A DNA stretch of 64,000 nt from Candidatus Neomarinimicrobiota bacterium (lineage in GTDB: Bacteria; Fidelibacterota; Marinisomatia; Marinisomatales; TCS55), in the NCBI GenBank assembly GCA_018651745.1, contig JABIDL010000041.1, positions 26,009 through 90,008 of the forward strand. Reading direction: 5' to 3'. The notes under the pieces were generated by a model, which was not told where the DNA came from, ran no database searches, and saw nothing but the letters and a program-made list of their open reading frames with translations. Below are positions 55,820-63,821 of this stretch, one piece after another (the stretch's first letter is position 1; each line of letters starts with the position of its first letter). A program made the translations under genes and the position numbers.

Positions 55820-56269
55820 ATGATTGACGCCAAGGATATTAGTATTTTATCACTTTTACAATCCAATTCAAGAATGACTGCTAGTGAAATCGCTGAGTCT
55901 GTAGGGATGTCTGTCCCCGCTGTAACTGAAAGAATTAAAAAGCTGACTGAAGCCGAAATCATTCAAAAGTTTTCAGCGAAATTGGATGCTAAAAAATTGG
56001 GATTTGACTTATCGGCATTTATTGCAGTTGTAAGTTCCTCATCCGATCATTATGAAGATATTATTAGTGAGTCTATAAAAAACCCTTCTGTGATGGAATG
56101 CCACTCTGTTACAGGTGATGGAAGTCATTTATTAAAAGTTAGAGTGAAAAGCTCGACTGGGCTTGAGAAATTACTGCGGGACATTCAGGCTTGGCCCGGA
56201 GTGATCCGCACTCACACATCTGTAGTGATGAGCACTTACAAAGAAGGTTTCACCTTAAAATTATCGTAA
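55820..56269 (+). CDS. Lrp/AsnC family transcriptional regulator
   Basis: This 149-residue protein has an N-terminal winged helix-turn-helix (SRMTASEIAESVGMSVPAVT, then ERIKKLTEAEI) and a C-terminal RAM effector-binding domain with VMECHSVTGDGSHLLKVRV and ending GFTLKLS. Such proteins form octamers and sense amino acids. Only 34 bases separate it from the glutamine synthetase gene, so control of that gene and itself is likely. The upstream region contains three AATATT elements that might be operators. Confidence 0.92.
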   Translation: MIDAKDISILSLLQSNSRMTASEIAESVGMSVPAVTERIKKLTEAEIIQKFSAKLDAKKLGFDLSAFIAVVSSSSDHYEDIISESIKNPSVMECHSVTGDGSHLLKVRVKSSTGLEKLLRDIQAWPGVIRTHTSVVMSTYKEGFTLKLS

Positions 56270-56303
56270 AAACCTACCTACAACCAATAAAGGAGATCAA
56301 ACC

Positions 56304-57314
56304 ATGTCTAAAGTAAAAGCAGAATACATTTGGATTGACGGGCACCAACCAACATCCAAATTGAGATCAAAAACCAAAATCATTGAGGGACCTATTTCAT
56401 CTTTAAAGCAAATCCCGGAATGGGGGTTTGATGGATCAAGCACCATGCAAGCCGAAGGACGCAACAGTGACTGTATGTTGCTGCCGGTTTGTTTTATTCC
56501 GGATCCGATTAGGGAAGGTGATGATATATTAGTTATGAATGAAGTCCTAAATGCAGATGGCACGGTGCATAAATCGAATTCGCGAGCTGAACTTTCTGAA
56601 ATTGCCGATAAGTATAATGATCATGAGCCATGGTTTGGGATTGAACAGGAATTCACATTTTTTGTTGGGAGATCTCCACTTGGTTGGCCCGATGGTGGAT
56701 ATCCCGCTCCACAAGGTCCATTTTATTGTGGCGTTGGAGCTGACGAAGTATTTGGTCGTGAAATTGTAGAAGATCATATGGATGCATGTGTAAGAGCAGG
56801 AATTGGATTATCGGGTATTAATGCTGAAGTGATGCCTGGACAATGGGAATTTCAGGTTGGGCCACTTGGGGCGTTGGAAGTTTCAGATCAGCTTTGGCTC
56901 TCCCGTTGGCTTTTATATCGAATTGCAGAAGACTACGGTGTGAATGCGACACTTCATCCCAAACCTGTAAAAGGTGACTGGAATGGTGCGGGTGCGCATA
57001 CGAATTTCAGCACAAAAGCAATGCGAGAGAAAGGTGGTATAAAAGTAATTGAAACTGCTTGTGAAGCTTTGGGTAAAAGACACGAGGAACACATTGCAGT
57101 GTATGGTGCTCATAATGAGGAAAGGCTAACCGGACTCCACGAAACCTGTTCTATCCATGAATTTCGATATGGAGTAAGCGATCGAGGTGCTTCGGTACGC
57201 ATTCCAATGGCGACGGCGAATGATGGTTATGGATATTTAGAGGATCGCCGTCCTTCGGCAAATATGGATCCTTACGAAGTATGCAAAATGTTGATTGAAA
57301 CCTGTTGTTCTTAA
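56304..57314 (+). CDS. glnII: Glutamine synthetase, type II (eukaryotic-like)
   Basis: This 336-residue enzyme fixes ammonia onto glutamate. The length (GSI is about 450-470) and motifs mark GSII: WGFDGSSTMQAEGRNSDCML, WFGIEQEFTFF with the metal Glu residues, NAEVMPGQWEFQVGPLGALE, GDWNGAGAHTNFSTKAM at the ATP site, and HEFRYGVSDRGASVRIPMAT. No adenylylation loop, as expected for GSII. It has a strong ribosome binding site (AAAGGAG) and follows the Lrp regulator. GSII is typical of eukaryotes and some actinobacteria, rhizobia and Bacteroidetes. No type I or III gene is in the window. Confidence 0.95.
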   Translation: MSKVKAEYIWIDGHQPTSKLRSKTKIIEGPISSLKQIPEWGFDGSSTMQAEGRNSDCMLLPVCFIPDPIREGDDILVMNEVLNADGTVHKSNSRAELSEIADKYNDHEPWFGIEQEFTFFVGRSPLGWPDGGYPAPQGPFYCGVGADEVFGREIVEDHMDACVRAGIGLSGINAEVMPGQWEFQVGPLGALEVSDQLWLSRWLLYRIAEDYGVNATLHPKPVKGDWNGAGAHTNFSTKAMREKGGIKVIETACEALGKRHEEHIAVYGAHNEERLTGLHETCSIHEFRYGVSDRGASVRIPMATANDGYGYLEDRRPSANMDPYEVCKMLIETCCS

Positions 57315-57338
57315 AATTCCCTATCAATTAACACATTA

Positions 57339-57368
57339 AATAAAAGCCTTTTGCAAGGATTTTATTTT
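57339..57368 (+). terminator. Probable hairpin terminator after glutamine synthetase
   Basis: AATAAAA (57339-57345) pairs with TTTTATT (57360-57366), interrupted by one G/A mismatch, and CCTT (57347-57350) pairs with AAGG (57355-57358) around a four-base loop. Stability is moderate because of the AT content. It lies 25 bases after the stop. Confidence 0.6.
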
Positions 57369-57414
57369 ATCCAACAAATGAACAAATAATCGCTGTAATA
57401 GTATAAATTTGATT

Positions 57415-58644
57415 ATGAACAATAATCGGTTTTATCTAGCTGTTATGTTTTCTTTCTTCTTGCTCCAATCCGTTGGGATTTCAAAAGACGAAAACAATTA
57501 TCCAATCATTCTAGTTCACGGATTTATGGGATGGGGGCGTGATGAAATGGCTGGATACCGATATTGGGGAGGAAAGTTTGATATTGAAGAATATCTAACG
57601 GAAAACGGGTTTGAAGTATATACGACCTCTATAGGTCCGGTTTCGTCGAATTGGGATCGGGCTATTGAATTATTTTATCAAATAAAAGGAGGGCAAGTTG
57701 ATTATGGTAAAGCGCACTCTGATAAATTCGGAATTACTCAAAAACCCAGTGTTAAAAAATTCCCAGGACTTTATCCAGAATGGGATTCCGATCACCCGAT
57801 ACATTTAATTGGACATAGTATGGGCGGGCAAACGGTTAGGATGTTACTTTATCAATTAACGCACTCAATTTATTCAGACTCTCTTGATATTATTCTCGAA
57901 GAAAGCGATTTGTTGGGTGAGGAACATTCAGATTGGGTTCGGTCGATCACTTCGATTTCAACTCCACACGATGGAACTACGTTGAGTAATATTGTTACTA
58001 GTACTGCTCCCCTTTTACAAGATATTATTGTCCTCGCATCAGCTGTTGGAAACGATTTTTACGAGTTTGATCTTGAGCAGTGGAAATTTAATAAGTCAGC
58101 GGATGAAATATGGATTGATTATTTTAGAAGGATGCGAGAGCATCCAGCTTGGAAAACAAAAAATATCTGTTCTTGGGATGCAAGTATTAATGGAGCAAAA
58201 GAATTGAATACATTATTAACGGTAGAGAAAAATGTTTACTATTTCTCATTTTCTTCATCTTCAACTTCTTTGGACTCTACAACTGGATTTCATGTACCAA
58301 CTGACAATATGCCGTTTATACTTCGAGGATATGCTAGATCAATGGGTAAAAAGGTTGATTACTGGGATGATGGTTCTCATACGGATTCCACTTGGTATGA
58401 AAATGATGGAATTGTAAATACAATTTCTATGCGTAGCCCCACAACAGGACTTCAGGGACCAGATCCGGTTGTGGATTATCGTGAAAGTCGGGAATTAATT
58501 CCCGGGCAGTGGAATTTTATGGGCACTATTCCGGTTGATCACAGAAAACCGGTTGGTCATTTTTTATCGGGTAATTATTCGATAAAAGAAGTATTTAAGT
58601 TGTATAAAGATCATTGCACTTTGCTTTATTCAATCCCGAAGTAA
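57415..58644 (+). CDS. Secreted lipase-like alpha/beta hydrolase
   Basis: The product has 409 residues with a signal peptide (NNRFYLAVMFSFFLLQSVG). The ATG at 57415 is preferred over the TTG two codons before it. The oxyanion region and N-terminal block, PIILVHGFMGWGRDEMAGYR followed by YWGG, resemble the Staphylococcus/Geobacillus lipase families (I.5/I.6). The nucleophile elbow is LIGHSMGGQTVRML (Ser in GHSMG). An Asp and the His of the triad lie in the C-terminal third (DHRKPVGHFLSG is a candidate). It probably hydrolyses lipids or esters in the periplasm or outside. It has its own transcription unit. Confidence 0.85.
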   Translation: MNNNRFYLAVMFSFFLLQSVGISKDENNYPIILVHGFMGWGRDEMAGYRYWGGKFDIEEYLTENGFEVYTTSIGPVSSNWDRAIELFYQIKGGQVDYGKAHSDKFGITQKPSVKKFPGLYPEWDSDHPIHLIGHSMGGQTVRMLLYQLTHSIYSDSLDIILEESDLLGEEHSDWVRSITSISTPHDGTTLSNIVTSTAPLLQDIIVLASAVGNDFYEFDLEQWKFNKSADEIWIDYFRRMREHPAWKTKNICSWDASINGAKELNTLLTVEKNVYYFSFSSSSTSLDSTTGFHVPTDNMPFILRGYARSMGKKVDYWDDGSHTDSTWYENDGIVNTISMRSPTTGLQGPDPVVDYRESRELIPGQWNFMGTIPVDHRKPVGHFLSGNYSIKEVFKLYKDHCTLLYSIPK

Positions 58645-58650
58645 TGGATA

Positions 58651-58668
58651 GAAATAATATATTATTTC
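58651..58668. promoter_or_regulatory. Perfect 18-bp palindrome, possible MarR operator
   Basis: GAAATAATATATTATTTC is its own reverse complement, placed 48 bases upstream of the MarR-family gene and six bases after the lipase stop. MarR proteins bind such 16-20 bp palindromes, often near their own promoters. The AT-rich sequence could also be a chance or weak terminator, but without a following T run. Confidence 0.45.
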
Positions 58669-58716
58669 CCCAATCTAATGATTATAGAATTCTGTTATTA
58701 TTTGTAATATACAACT

Positions 58717-59142
58717 ATGGAATTTGGTGAATTACTAAAAGATTTCTTCTTAGATCTTCAATCGCTCTTTAGGAGTCGAATTAGCAAAGGATCTATAACC
58801 CTTCCCCAGGTATTATTGATATCAATTATTCCAGATGATGGAATTGATATGTCGTCGTTAGCCAAAAAACTTGGTGTAGATAACTCTACTGCTACACGAT
58901 TGGTAGATAAAATTATCGAGAATCAATGGGTTAAAAGGAAAAAAAGTAAAATTGATGGGCGCGTAACCTTAATTATCCTTACTGATAAAGGTGAAGAATT
59001 ACAGAACGAAATAGAATCAAGGATAGATACATTAGGGGATGAAATGGAATTTATTATACCACTTGAAAACCGTGATCAATATAAAAACATTTTGTCATCC
59101 TTTCATTGGCAAGTTTCAAAATTATTATTAAAAGAACAATAA
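58717..59142 (+). CDS. MarR family transcriptional regulator
   Basis: This 141-residue winged-helix repressor-like protein has a DNA-binding core, DMSSLAKKLGVDNSTATRLV, and the wing region KSKIDGRVTLIILTDKGEEL, containing the conserved Asp-Gly-Arg (IDGR) that is diagnostic for MarR. N- and C-terminal helices mediate dimerisation. It stands two bases before mutY and may share an operon with mutY, plsC-like and doxX-like genes. The palindrome upstream is a possible autoregulatory operator. The effector is unknown. Confidence 0.88.
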   Translation: MEFGELLKDFFLDLQSLFRSRISKGSITLPQVLLISIIPDDGIDMSSLAKKLGVDNSTATRLVDKIIENQWVKRKKSKIDGRVTLIILTDKGEELQNEIESRIDTLGDEMEFIIPLENRDQYKNILSSFHWQVSKLLLKEQ

Positions 59143-59144
59143 GT

Positions 59145-60200
59145 ATGTATAATACAAATATTAAAAATCTTTTAACTTGGTATTCTAGAAATAGACGAGA
59201 AATGCCATGGAGAAAAACCCAAGACCCTTATAAAATATGGATTTCTGAAATAATGCTACAGCAAACACAGGTAAAAACAGTCATTCCGTATTATAAAAAA
59301 TGGATAAAAAAATACCCAACAATTAACCATGTTGTTTGCGCATCAGAAAAGACTTTACTCAAATCTTGGGAAGGATTAGGATATTACCGACGGTGCAGAA
59401 ATTTTCATACAGCATCAAAAATTGTAGAAAACAAGTTTGATGGTATTCCACCATCAGACTATCAAATTTTTAAATCTCTTCCGGGAGTGGGAGATTATAC
59501 TGCCTCTGCTGTTATGTCAATATGCTTTAATGAATTTTATCCGGTTTTAGACGCTAATGTAAAACGCGTACTAGCTAGAATTATGAAAATCAAAAAATTT
59601 ACAGCAAAAAATATAATTAGAATCAAAAAGACTCTAGATTTGTGGATTTCAGCAGTAAATAATCCCGGCGATTTCAATCAGGCAATGATGGAATTAGGAA
59701 GTCAAATATGTATTCCCAAAAAACCGAATTGTCTAAATTGTCCACTGTCTGATCTATGTTTAGCTTTTATAACCAAAAGTCCGGAAAAATATCCTGCTCA
59801 GTTAAAACTTAAAAAAATTCCCACTTACGATGTTAGCGTAGGCATTATTTGGGATAATGATAAGTTTTATATACAACGTCGGGAAAATAAATTGCATCTA
59901 GGTGGAATGTGGGAACTTCCCGGCGGGAAAAGAAAATTAAATGAAAGGTTGGATACCACGGTGGCAAGAGAAATTCAGGAAGAATGCAACATCAAAGTGA
60001 TTGTGAAAAGTCAAGCCGGGTTTGTAAAACATCAATATACACATTTTAAAATTAATTTATCTGCCTACCATTGTAATTTATCAAACGGGAATTCTATTCC
60101 AATTACAAAAAATACAAAATGGATTAAACAAAAAGACATAAATTCTTTCCCTTTTCCGAAAGCAACACTTAAGATATTTGATCAATCATTATCATGTTGA
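59145..60200 (+). CDS. mutY: A/G-specific adenine glycosylase
   Basis: This 351-residue base-excision repair enzyme removes adenine opposite 8-oxoguanine. The ATG at 59145 precedes WYSRNRREMPWRKTQDPYKI. ISEIMLQQTQVKTVIPYYKK carries the catalytic Glu. The helix-hairpin-helix is LPGVGDYTASAVMSI, and the catalytic Asp is in VLDANVKRVLAR. The [4Fe-4S] ligands follow C-x6-C-x2-C-x5-C (CIPKKPNCLNCPLSDLC). The C-terminal NUDIX-like domain has GGMWELPGGKRKL and REIQEECNI. It overlaps the acyltransferase gene by seven bases. Confidence 0.96.
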   Translation: MYNTNIKNLLTWYSRNRREMPWRKTQDPYKIWISEIMLQQTQVKTVIPYYKKWIKKYPTINHVVCASEKTLLKSWEGLGYYRRCRNFHTASKIVENKFDGIPPSDYQIFKSLPGVGDYTASAVMSICFNEFYPVLDANVKRVLARIMKIKKFTAKNIIRIKKTLDLWISAVNNPGDFNQAMMELGSQICIPKKPNCLNCPLSDLCLAFITKSPEKYPAQLKLKKIPTYDVSVGIIWDNDKFYIQRRENKLHLGGMWELPGGKRKLNERLDTTVAREIQEECNIKVIVKSQAGFVKHQYTHFKINLSAYHCNLSNGNSIPITKNTKWIKQKDINSFPFPKATLKIFDQSLSC

Positions 60201-60898
60201 AGACTCTTATTTCTCTTTTACTTTGGCCGTTGGTAGGAATAATATTTATTCTGTTTTTTTCATTTTATTTGCTCCTTCTGCTTTTCATCCCAGTAAAAAA
60301 ACTGCATCCAATAGTAAAAGGCGGCTCAAAATTAATGATGTTTTGTGCCGGCCAAAAATTAAATGTTAAAGGGACCCCCCCCAAAAAAACAGGGGAACCT
60401 TATCTTTATTTATTTAATCATGAATCCATGTTCGATCATTTTATGTTGGTAAGCGCAGTGGATCATTATATCTCTGGTGTTGGAAAAGAGTCTCAGTTTT
60501 CTTGGCCGATTTGGGGTTTTTTGATTAAAAAATATGGTGCAATACCCATTCAAAGGTCCAATTTGACTAGCGCAATTGAAAGTTTAAGTCTAGCGGAAAA
60601 AGAAATAAAAAAAGGAATTTCATTTATTATTTCACCAGAAGGAACAAGAACGTTAAGTGGATCAATGGGTCCCTTCAAAAAAGGAGCTTTTCATGTCGCT
60701 AAAAATACTGGCGTAACTATTATCCCAACGGGGATTATTGGCGCATATAAAGCAAAGAAAAAATATGATTGGCATTTATACCCCGGAACTTTAACTGTGA
60801 ATTTTGGTGATCCTATATATTCAGGTGATTACAAAGATTTAACAGTTGAAAACCTAAGAGATCTTGTAAAAGAAAAAATAACTAACCTGATTTCCTAA
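60194..60898 (+). CDS. plsC: 1-acyl-sn-glycerol-3-phosphate acyltransferase family protein
   Basis: This 234-residue membrane-anchored acyltransferase has an N-terminal hydrophobic segment (LISLLLWPLVGIIFILFFSF and a second stretch). The catalytic motif is NHESMFDHFML (H-x4-D), followed by the glycerol-phosphate binding motif SPEGTRTLSGSMGPFKKGAF and the IPTGIIG motif. It probably acylates lysophosphatidic acid in phospholipid synthesis. The start overlaps the mutY stop by seven bases. Confidence 0.85.
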   Translation: MLKTLISLLLWPLVGIIFILFFSFYLLLLLFIPVKKLHPIVKGGSKLMMFCAGQKLNVKGTPPKKTGEPYLYLFNHESMFDHFMLVSAVDHYISGVGKESQFSWPIWGFLIKKYGAIPIQRSNLTSAIESLSLAEKEIKKGISFIISPEGTRTLSGSMGPFKKGAFHVAKNTGVTIIPTGIIGAYKAKKKYDWHLYPGTLTVNFGDPIYSGDYKDLTVENLRDLVKEKITNLIS

Positions 60899-60913
60899 TT
60901 CTAAAATTATTTT

Positions 60914-61330
60914 ATGATACCATTTTTAACATTTGATCTCACCATTCTGATGCTATCCCAATCTTTAATTGGAATGTTTATAGCGATTGCACTTATTCAA
61001 TCCGGGATTGATAAAATATTCGATAGAAAAGGAAATATTGCTTGGCTCGAAGATCATTTTAAGAACTCTATCCTTAGAGGAACGGTGCCGATTACTTTAA
61101 GTATTATAACTTTTCTTGAATTGTTCGGAGGTGGTCTTTGTTTATGTGGAGCAATTCTTTATCTATTGAATTATAGTAGCGATTATTTAATCCTTGGTTT
61201 CATTATTTCAGGAATAAACTTCATGGTTCTATTTTTTGGCCAAAGAGTTGCAAAAGATTACGAAGGTGCAGCGGTTTTAGTTGGATATTTTATTTTAACC
61301 ATACTTGGATTGCTTTCATTCACAAAATAA
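60914..61330 (+). CDS. DoxX-like membrane protein
   Basis: This 138-residue protein has four hydrophobic helices resembling the DoxX family. The first helix is MLSQSLIGMFIAIALIQSGI, followed by DKIFDRKGNIAWLEDHF (the typical amphipathic stretch), LFGGGLCLCGAILYLLNY, and further helices near the end (GFIISGINFMVLFF, LVGYFILTILGLLSF). Some DoxX proteins are linked to membrane redox functions. Here the function is unknown. It lies 15 bases downstream of the acyltransferase gene and 13 before pepC. Confidence 0.6.
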   Translation: MIPFLTFDLTILMLSQSLIGMFIAIALIQSGIDKIFDRKGNIAWLEDHFKNSILRGTVPITLSIITFLELFGGGLCLCGAILYLLNYSSDYLILGFIISGINFMVLFFGQRVAKDYEGAAVLVGYFILTILGLLSFTK

Positions 61331-61343
61331 ATAAGGAAAAAAA

Positions 61344-62684
61344 ATGAGCGAAAAGATTCTATTAAAGAATATTAAAGAATATCAAAAGTCATCAGATATT
61401 TCTCCAACGGTAAAATTAGCACGGAACGTTTCCGTCCGAGGAGAAATTATTGACCTTGCCATGGACTGGGAAGCGTTTAGAAAAATTGATCATTCTTTTT
61501 CAGAAATGGTAAGTGGGCAAATGCCTATTACTAATCAAAAATCAAGCGGACGTTGTTGGGGATTTGCCGGGTTGAACCTTTTCAGGATCTATTTGGGGCG
61601 TAAATACAATCTCAAACAGTTCGAATTCAGTCAAAATTATTTTATGTTTTTTGATAAGTTAGAAAAGTCGAATTATTTTTTAGAAAGTATCATTCGATGC
61701 GCAGATGAACCTTGGGATAGTCGTTTGGTAATGCATTTACTAGATGATCCAATTCAAGACGGCGGACAATGGCACATGTTTGTAAATCTGATTCATAAAT
61801 ATGGAGTTGTACCGCAGACAGAAATGCCGGAAAGTTATCAAAGTAGTAAATCTATGCGTATGAACCGAATGATCGCTAGAAAGTTGAGGGAGTTTGCAAA
61901 ATCCCTTAGAGATTCACACGCTAAGGGGAATACAATAAAAGAGTTGAGGAAAATCAAAAAGGAAATGCTTGGGTCTATTTTTCAAATTCTTACTATCAGC
62001 TTAGGATCGCCTCCCGCGTCGTTTGATTGGCAGATTAGAGATAAAGATAAGAAATTTCATCGGTTTGAAAAGTTAACTCCAAAAACATTCTTTAAGGATC
62101 ACGTAGGATTAAATTTAACAGATTATGTGTGCCTAATCAATTGTCCCATGTCTGACAAATCTTACAATGAGGTTTATACTGTCGACTATCTTGGGAATGT
62201 TATAGAAGGCGACATCATTCGTTATTTAAATCTATCATCAAATGAATTAAAAACAGTCGCTGTTAAATCCATCCAAGATGACAATCCTGTTTGGTTTGGC
62301 TGTGACGTTGGGAAACATTTTCACAGGAATTTGGGTGTGATGGACATGGATTTGTTTGATTTTAATCTCTTTTACGGAATGGATTTCCCTATGACAAAAG
62401 CTGACCGATTGGAATATGGAGACAGCGCCATGACACATGCGATGGTCTTCACCGGTGTAGATTTAGATGGCAAGGGTCGTGCAAAAAAATGGCGAGTGGA
62501 AAATTCTTGGGGTGATAAACGAGGAGATAAAGGTTACGATATTATGACGGACTCATGGTTTGATGAGTACAATTATGAAGTTGTTGTGCATAAGGATTAT
62601 CTTTCGAAGGATCATTACTCTTTGTACCAGAAAGACCCAATAAGTCTTCCACCGTGGGATCCAATGGGCGCTCTGGCGCGATAG
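61344..62684 (+). CDS. pepC: Aminopeptidase C (bleomycin hydrolase family, C1B)
   Basis: This 446-residue papain-fold cysteine peptidase is the cytoplasmic PepC/bleomycin hydrolase type. The catalytic Cys is in TNQKSSGRCWGFAGLNLF, the His in GDSAMTHAMVFTGVDLDG, and the Asn in KWRVENSWGDKRGDKGYDIM. PNP-like gating residues of the family C-terminus are plausible in the last residues (WDPMGALAR). The start is ATG after an AAGGAA ribosome binding site. It degrades peptides from the N-terminus and could act on imported peptides. It is followed after four bases by the class V aminotransferase. Confidence 0.94.
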   Translation: MSEKILLKNIKEYQKSSDISPTVKLARNVSVRGEIIDLAMDWEAFRKIDHSFSEMVSGQMPITNQKSSGRCWGFAGLNLFRIYLGRKYNLKQFEFSQNYFMFFDKLEKSNYFLESIIRCADEPWDSRLVMHLLDDPIQDGGQWHMFVNLIHKYGVVPQTEMPESYQSSKSMRMNRMIARKLREFAKSLRDSHAKGNTIKELRKIKKEMLGSIFQILTISLGSPPASFDWQIRDKDKKFHRFEKLTPKTFFKDHVGLNLTDYVCLINCPMSDKSYNEVYTVDYLGNVIEGDIIRYLNLSSNELKTVAVKSIQDDNPVWFGCDVGKHFHRNLGVMDMDLFDFNLFYGMDFPMTKADRLEYGDSAMTHAMVFTGVDLDGKGRAKKWRVENSWGDKRGDKGYDIMTDSWFDEYNYEVVVHKDYLSKDHYSLYQKDPISLPPWDPMGALAR

Positions 62685-62687
62685 CAT

Positions 62688-63821
62688 TTGAAGGATCAAT
62701 ATCTTTTAAAATCTAACGTGGTTTTTCTAAACCACGGATCATTTGGTGCCTGCCCTAAGCCCGTATTTGCAGCATATCAGAATTGGCAGAAAAAACTAGA
62801 GAGCCAGCCTGTTCAGTTTTTCGAAAAAGATATTTATTACTATCTGAAACAAGCCCGAGCCGATCTTGGGAATTTCATTGGTTGTGAAGCTGCTGATGTT
62901 ATTTTTATCCGCAACCCCACGACAGCAATCAATACCATTATCCGCAGTTTAAATTTCGATCCGGGATATGAAGTGCTATCCACTGATCATGAATACGGGG
63001 CATTGATTAGAGCCTGGGAATGGTATCAAGAAGAAAAAGGGTATCAATTTATTCAACAGGAAATTATCCTACCCGTAATCTCACATGATTTATTTGTGGA
63101 ACGTTTTTGGGAAGGTGTAACTCCTCGAACAAAAATAATATTTATAAGTCAAATTACAAGTCCGACCGGATTGATTTTTCCCGTTAATGAGATATGTAAA
63201 AGAGCACGGTCTGAAGGAATCCTAACTATAATAGATGGCGCCCATGTCCCCGGGCATATTCCATTAATCCTAAAAGGAATGAAACCGGATGTGTATACAG
63301 GCGCCTGCCATAAATGGCTGAGCGCACCCAAGGGATCGACCTTTTTCTATGTAGAAAAAAATCTTCAAAAAGATATTAAACCACTGATCATAAGTTGGGG
63401 AAAAGACATGGATCCCTCCTCATCACCGTTTGTTTATGAAAATCAATATCAGGGGACTGGGGATCCAAGTGCATTTTTGGCTGTGTCTGATGCTATTAAG
63501 TTCCAGCAGAACAATAATTGGGAATCTGTTAAAAAAATATGCCGAGATTTAACGCGATTAACTCGTGACCGGATTTGTGAGGTCATTCATTCAAATCCAA
63601 TTTGCCCAAATTCGGAGGAATGGCTTGGCCAGATGGCAAGTGTGGAAGTTCCAAATGTTAACAGCTTAAATCTTAAAAACGAACTGATGTCAAAATACAA
63701 TATTGAAATACCTGTTTTTACTTGGAAAAATAAAAATTATCTCAGGGTTTCGTTTAATGCTTACAATGATGAAACAGATGCAGATAAATTGGTATCTGCA
63801 TTACAACAATTGTTGGCCTAA
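62688..63821 (+). CDS. Class V aminotransferase-like PLP enzyme (isopenicillin N epimerase-like)
   Basis: This 377-residue fold-type I PLP enzyme reads FLNHGSFGACPKPVFAAYQN near the start, IFIRNPTTAINTIIRSL at the phosphate site, IDGAHVPGHIPLIL (the Asp that binds the pyridine N), and GACHKWLSAPKGSTFFYV, with the PLP-binding Lys in CHKW. This pattern resembles isopenicillin N epimerase-like members of class V, as opposed to cysteine desulfurases. The start is TTG at 62688, four bases after pepC. No ATG lies close by. The substrate is unknown. Its stop overlaps the converging receptor gene by four bases. Confidence 0.82.
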   Translation: MKDQYLLKSNVVFLNHGSFGACPKPVFAAYQNWQKKLESQPVQFFEKDIYYYLKQARADLGNFIGCEAADVIFIRNPTTAINTIIRSLNFDPGYEVLSTDHEYGALIRAWEWYQEEKGYQFIQQEIILPVISHDLFVERFWEGVTPRTKIIFISQITSPTGLIFPVNEICKRARSEGILTIIDGAHVPGHIPLILKGMKPDVYTGACHKWLSAPKGSTFFYVEKNLQKDIKPLIISWGKDMDPSSSPFVYENQYQGTGDPSAFLAVSDAIKFQQNNNWESVKKICRDLTRLTRDRICEVIHSNPICPNSEEWLGQMASVEVPNVNSLNLKNELMSKYNIEIPVFTWKNKNYLRVSFNAYNDETDADKLVSALQQLLA

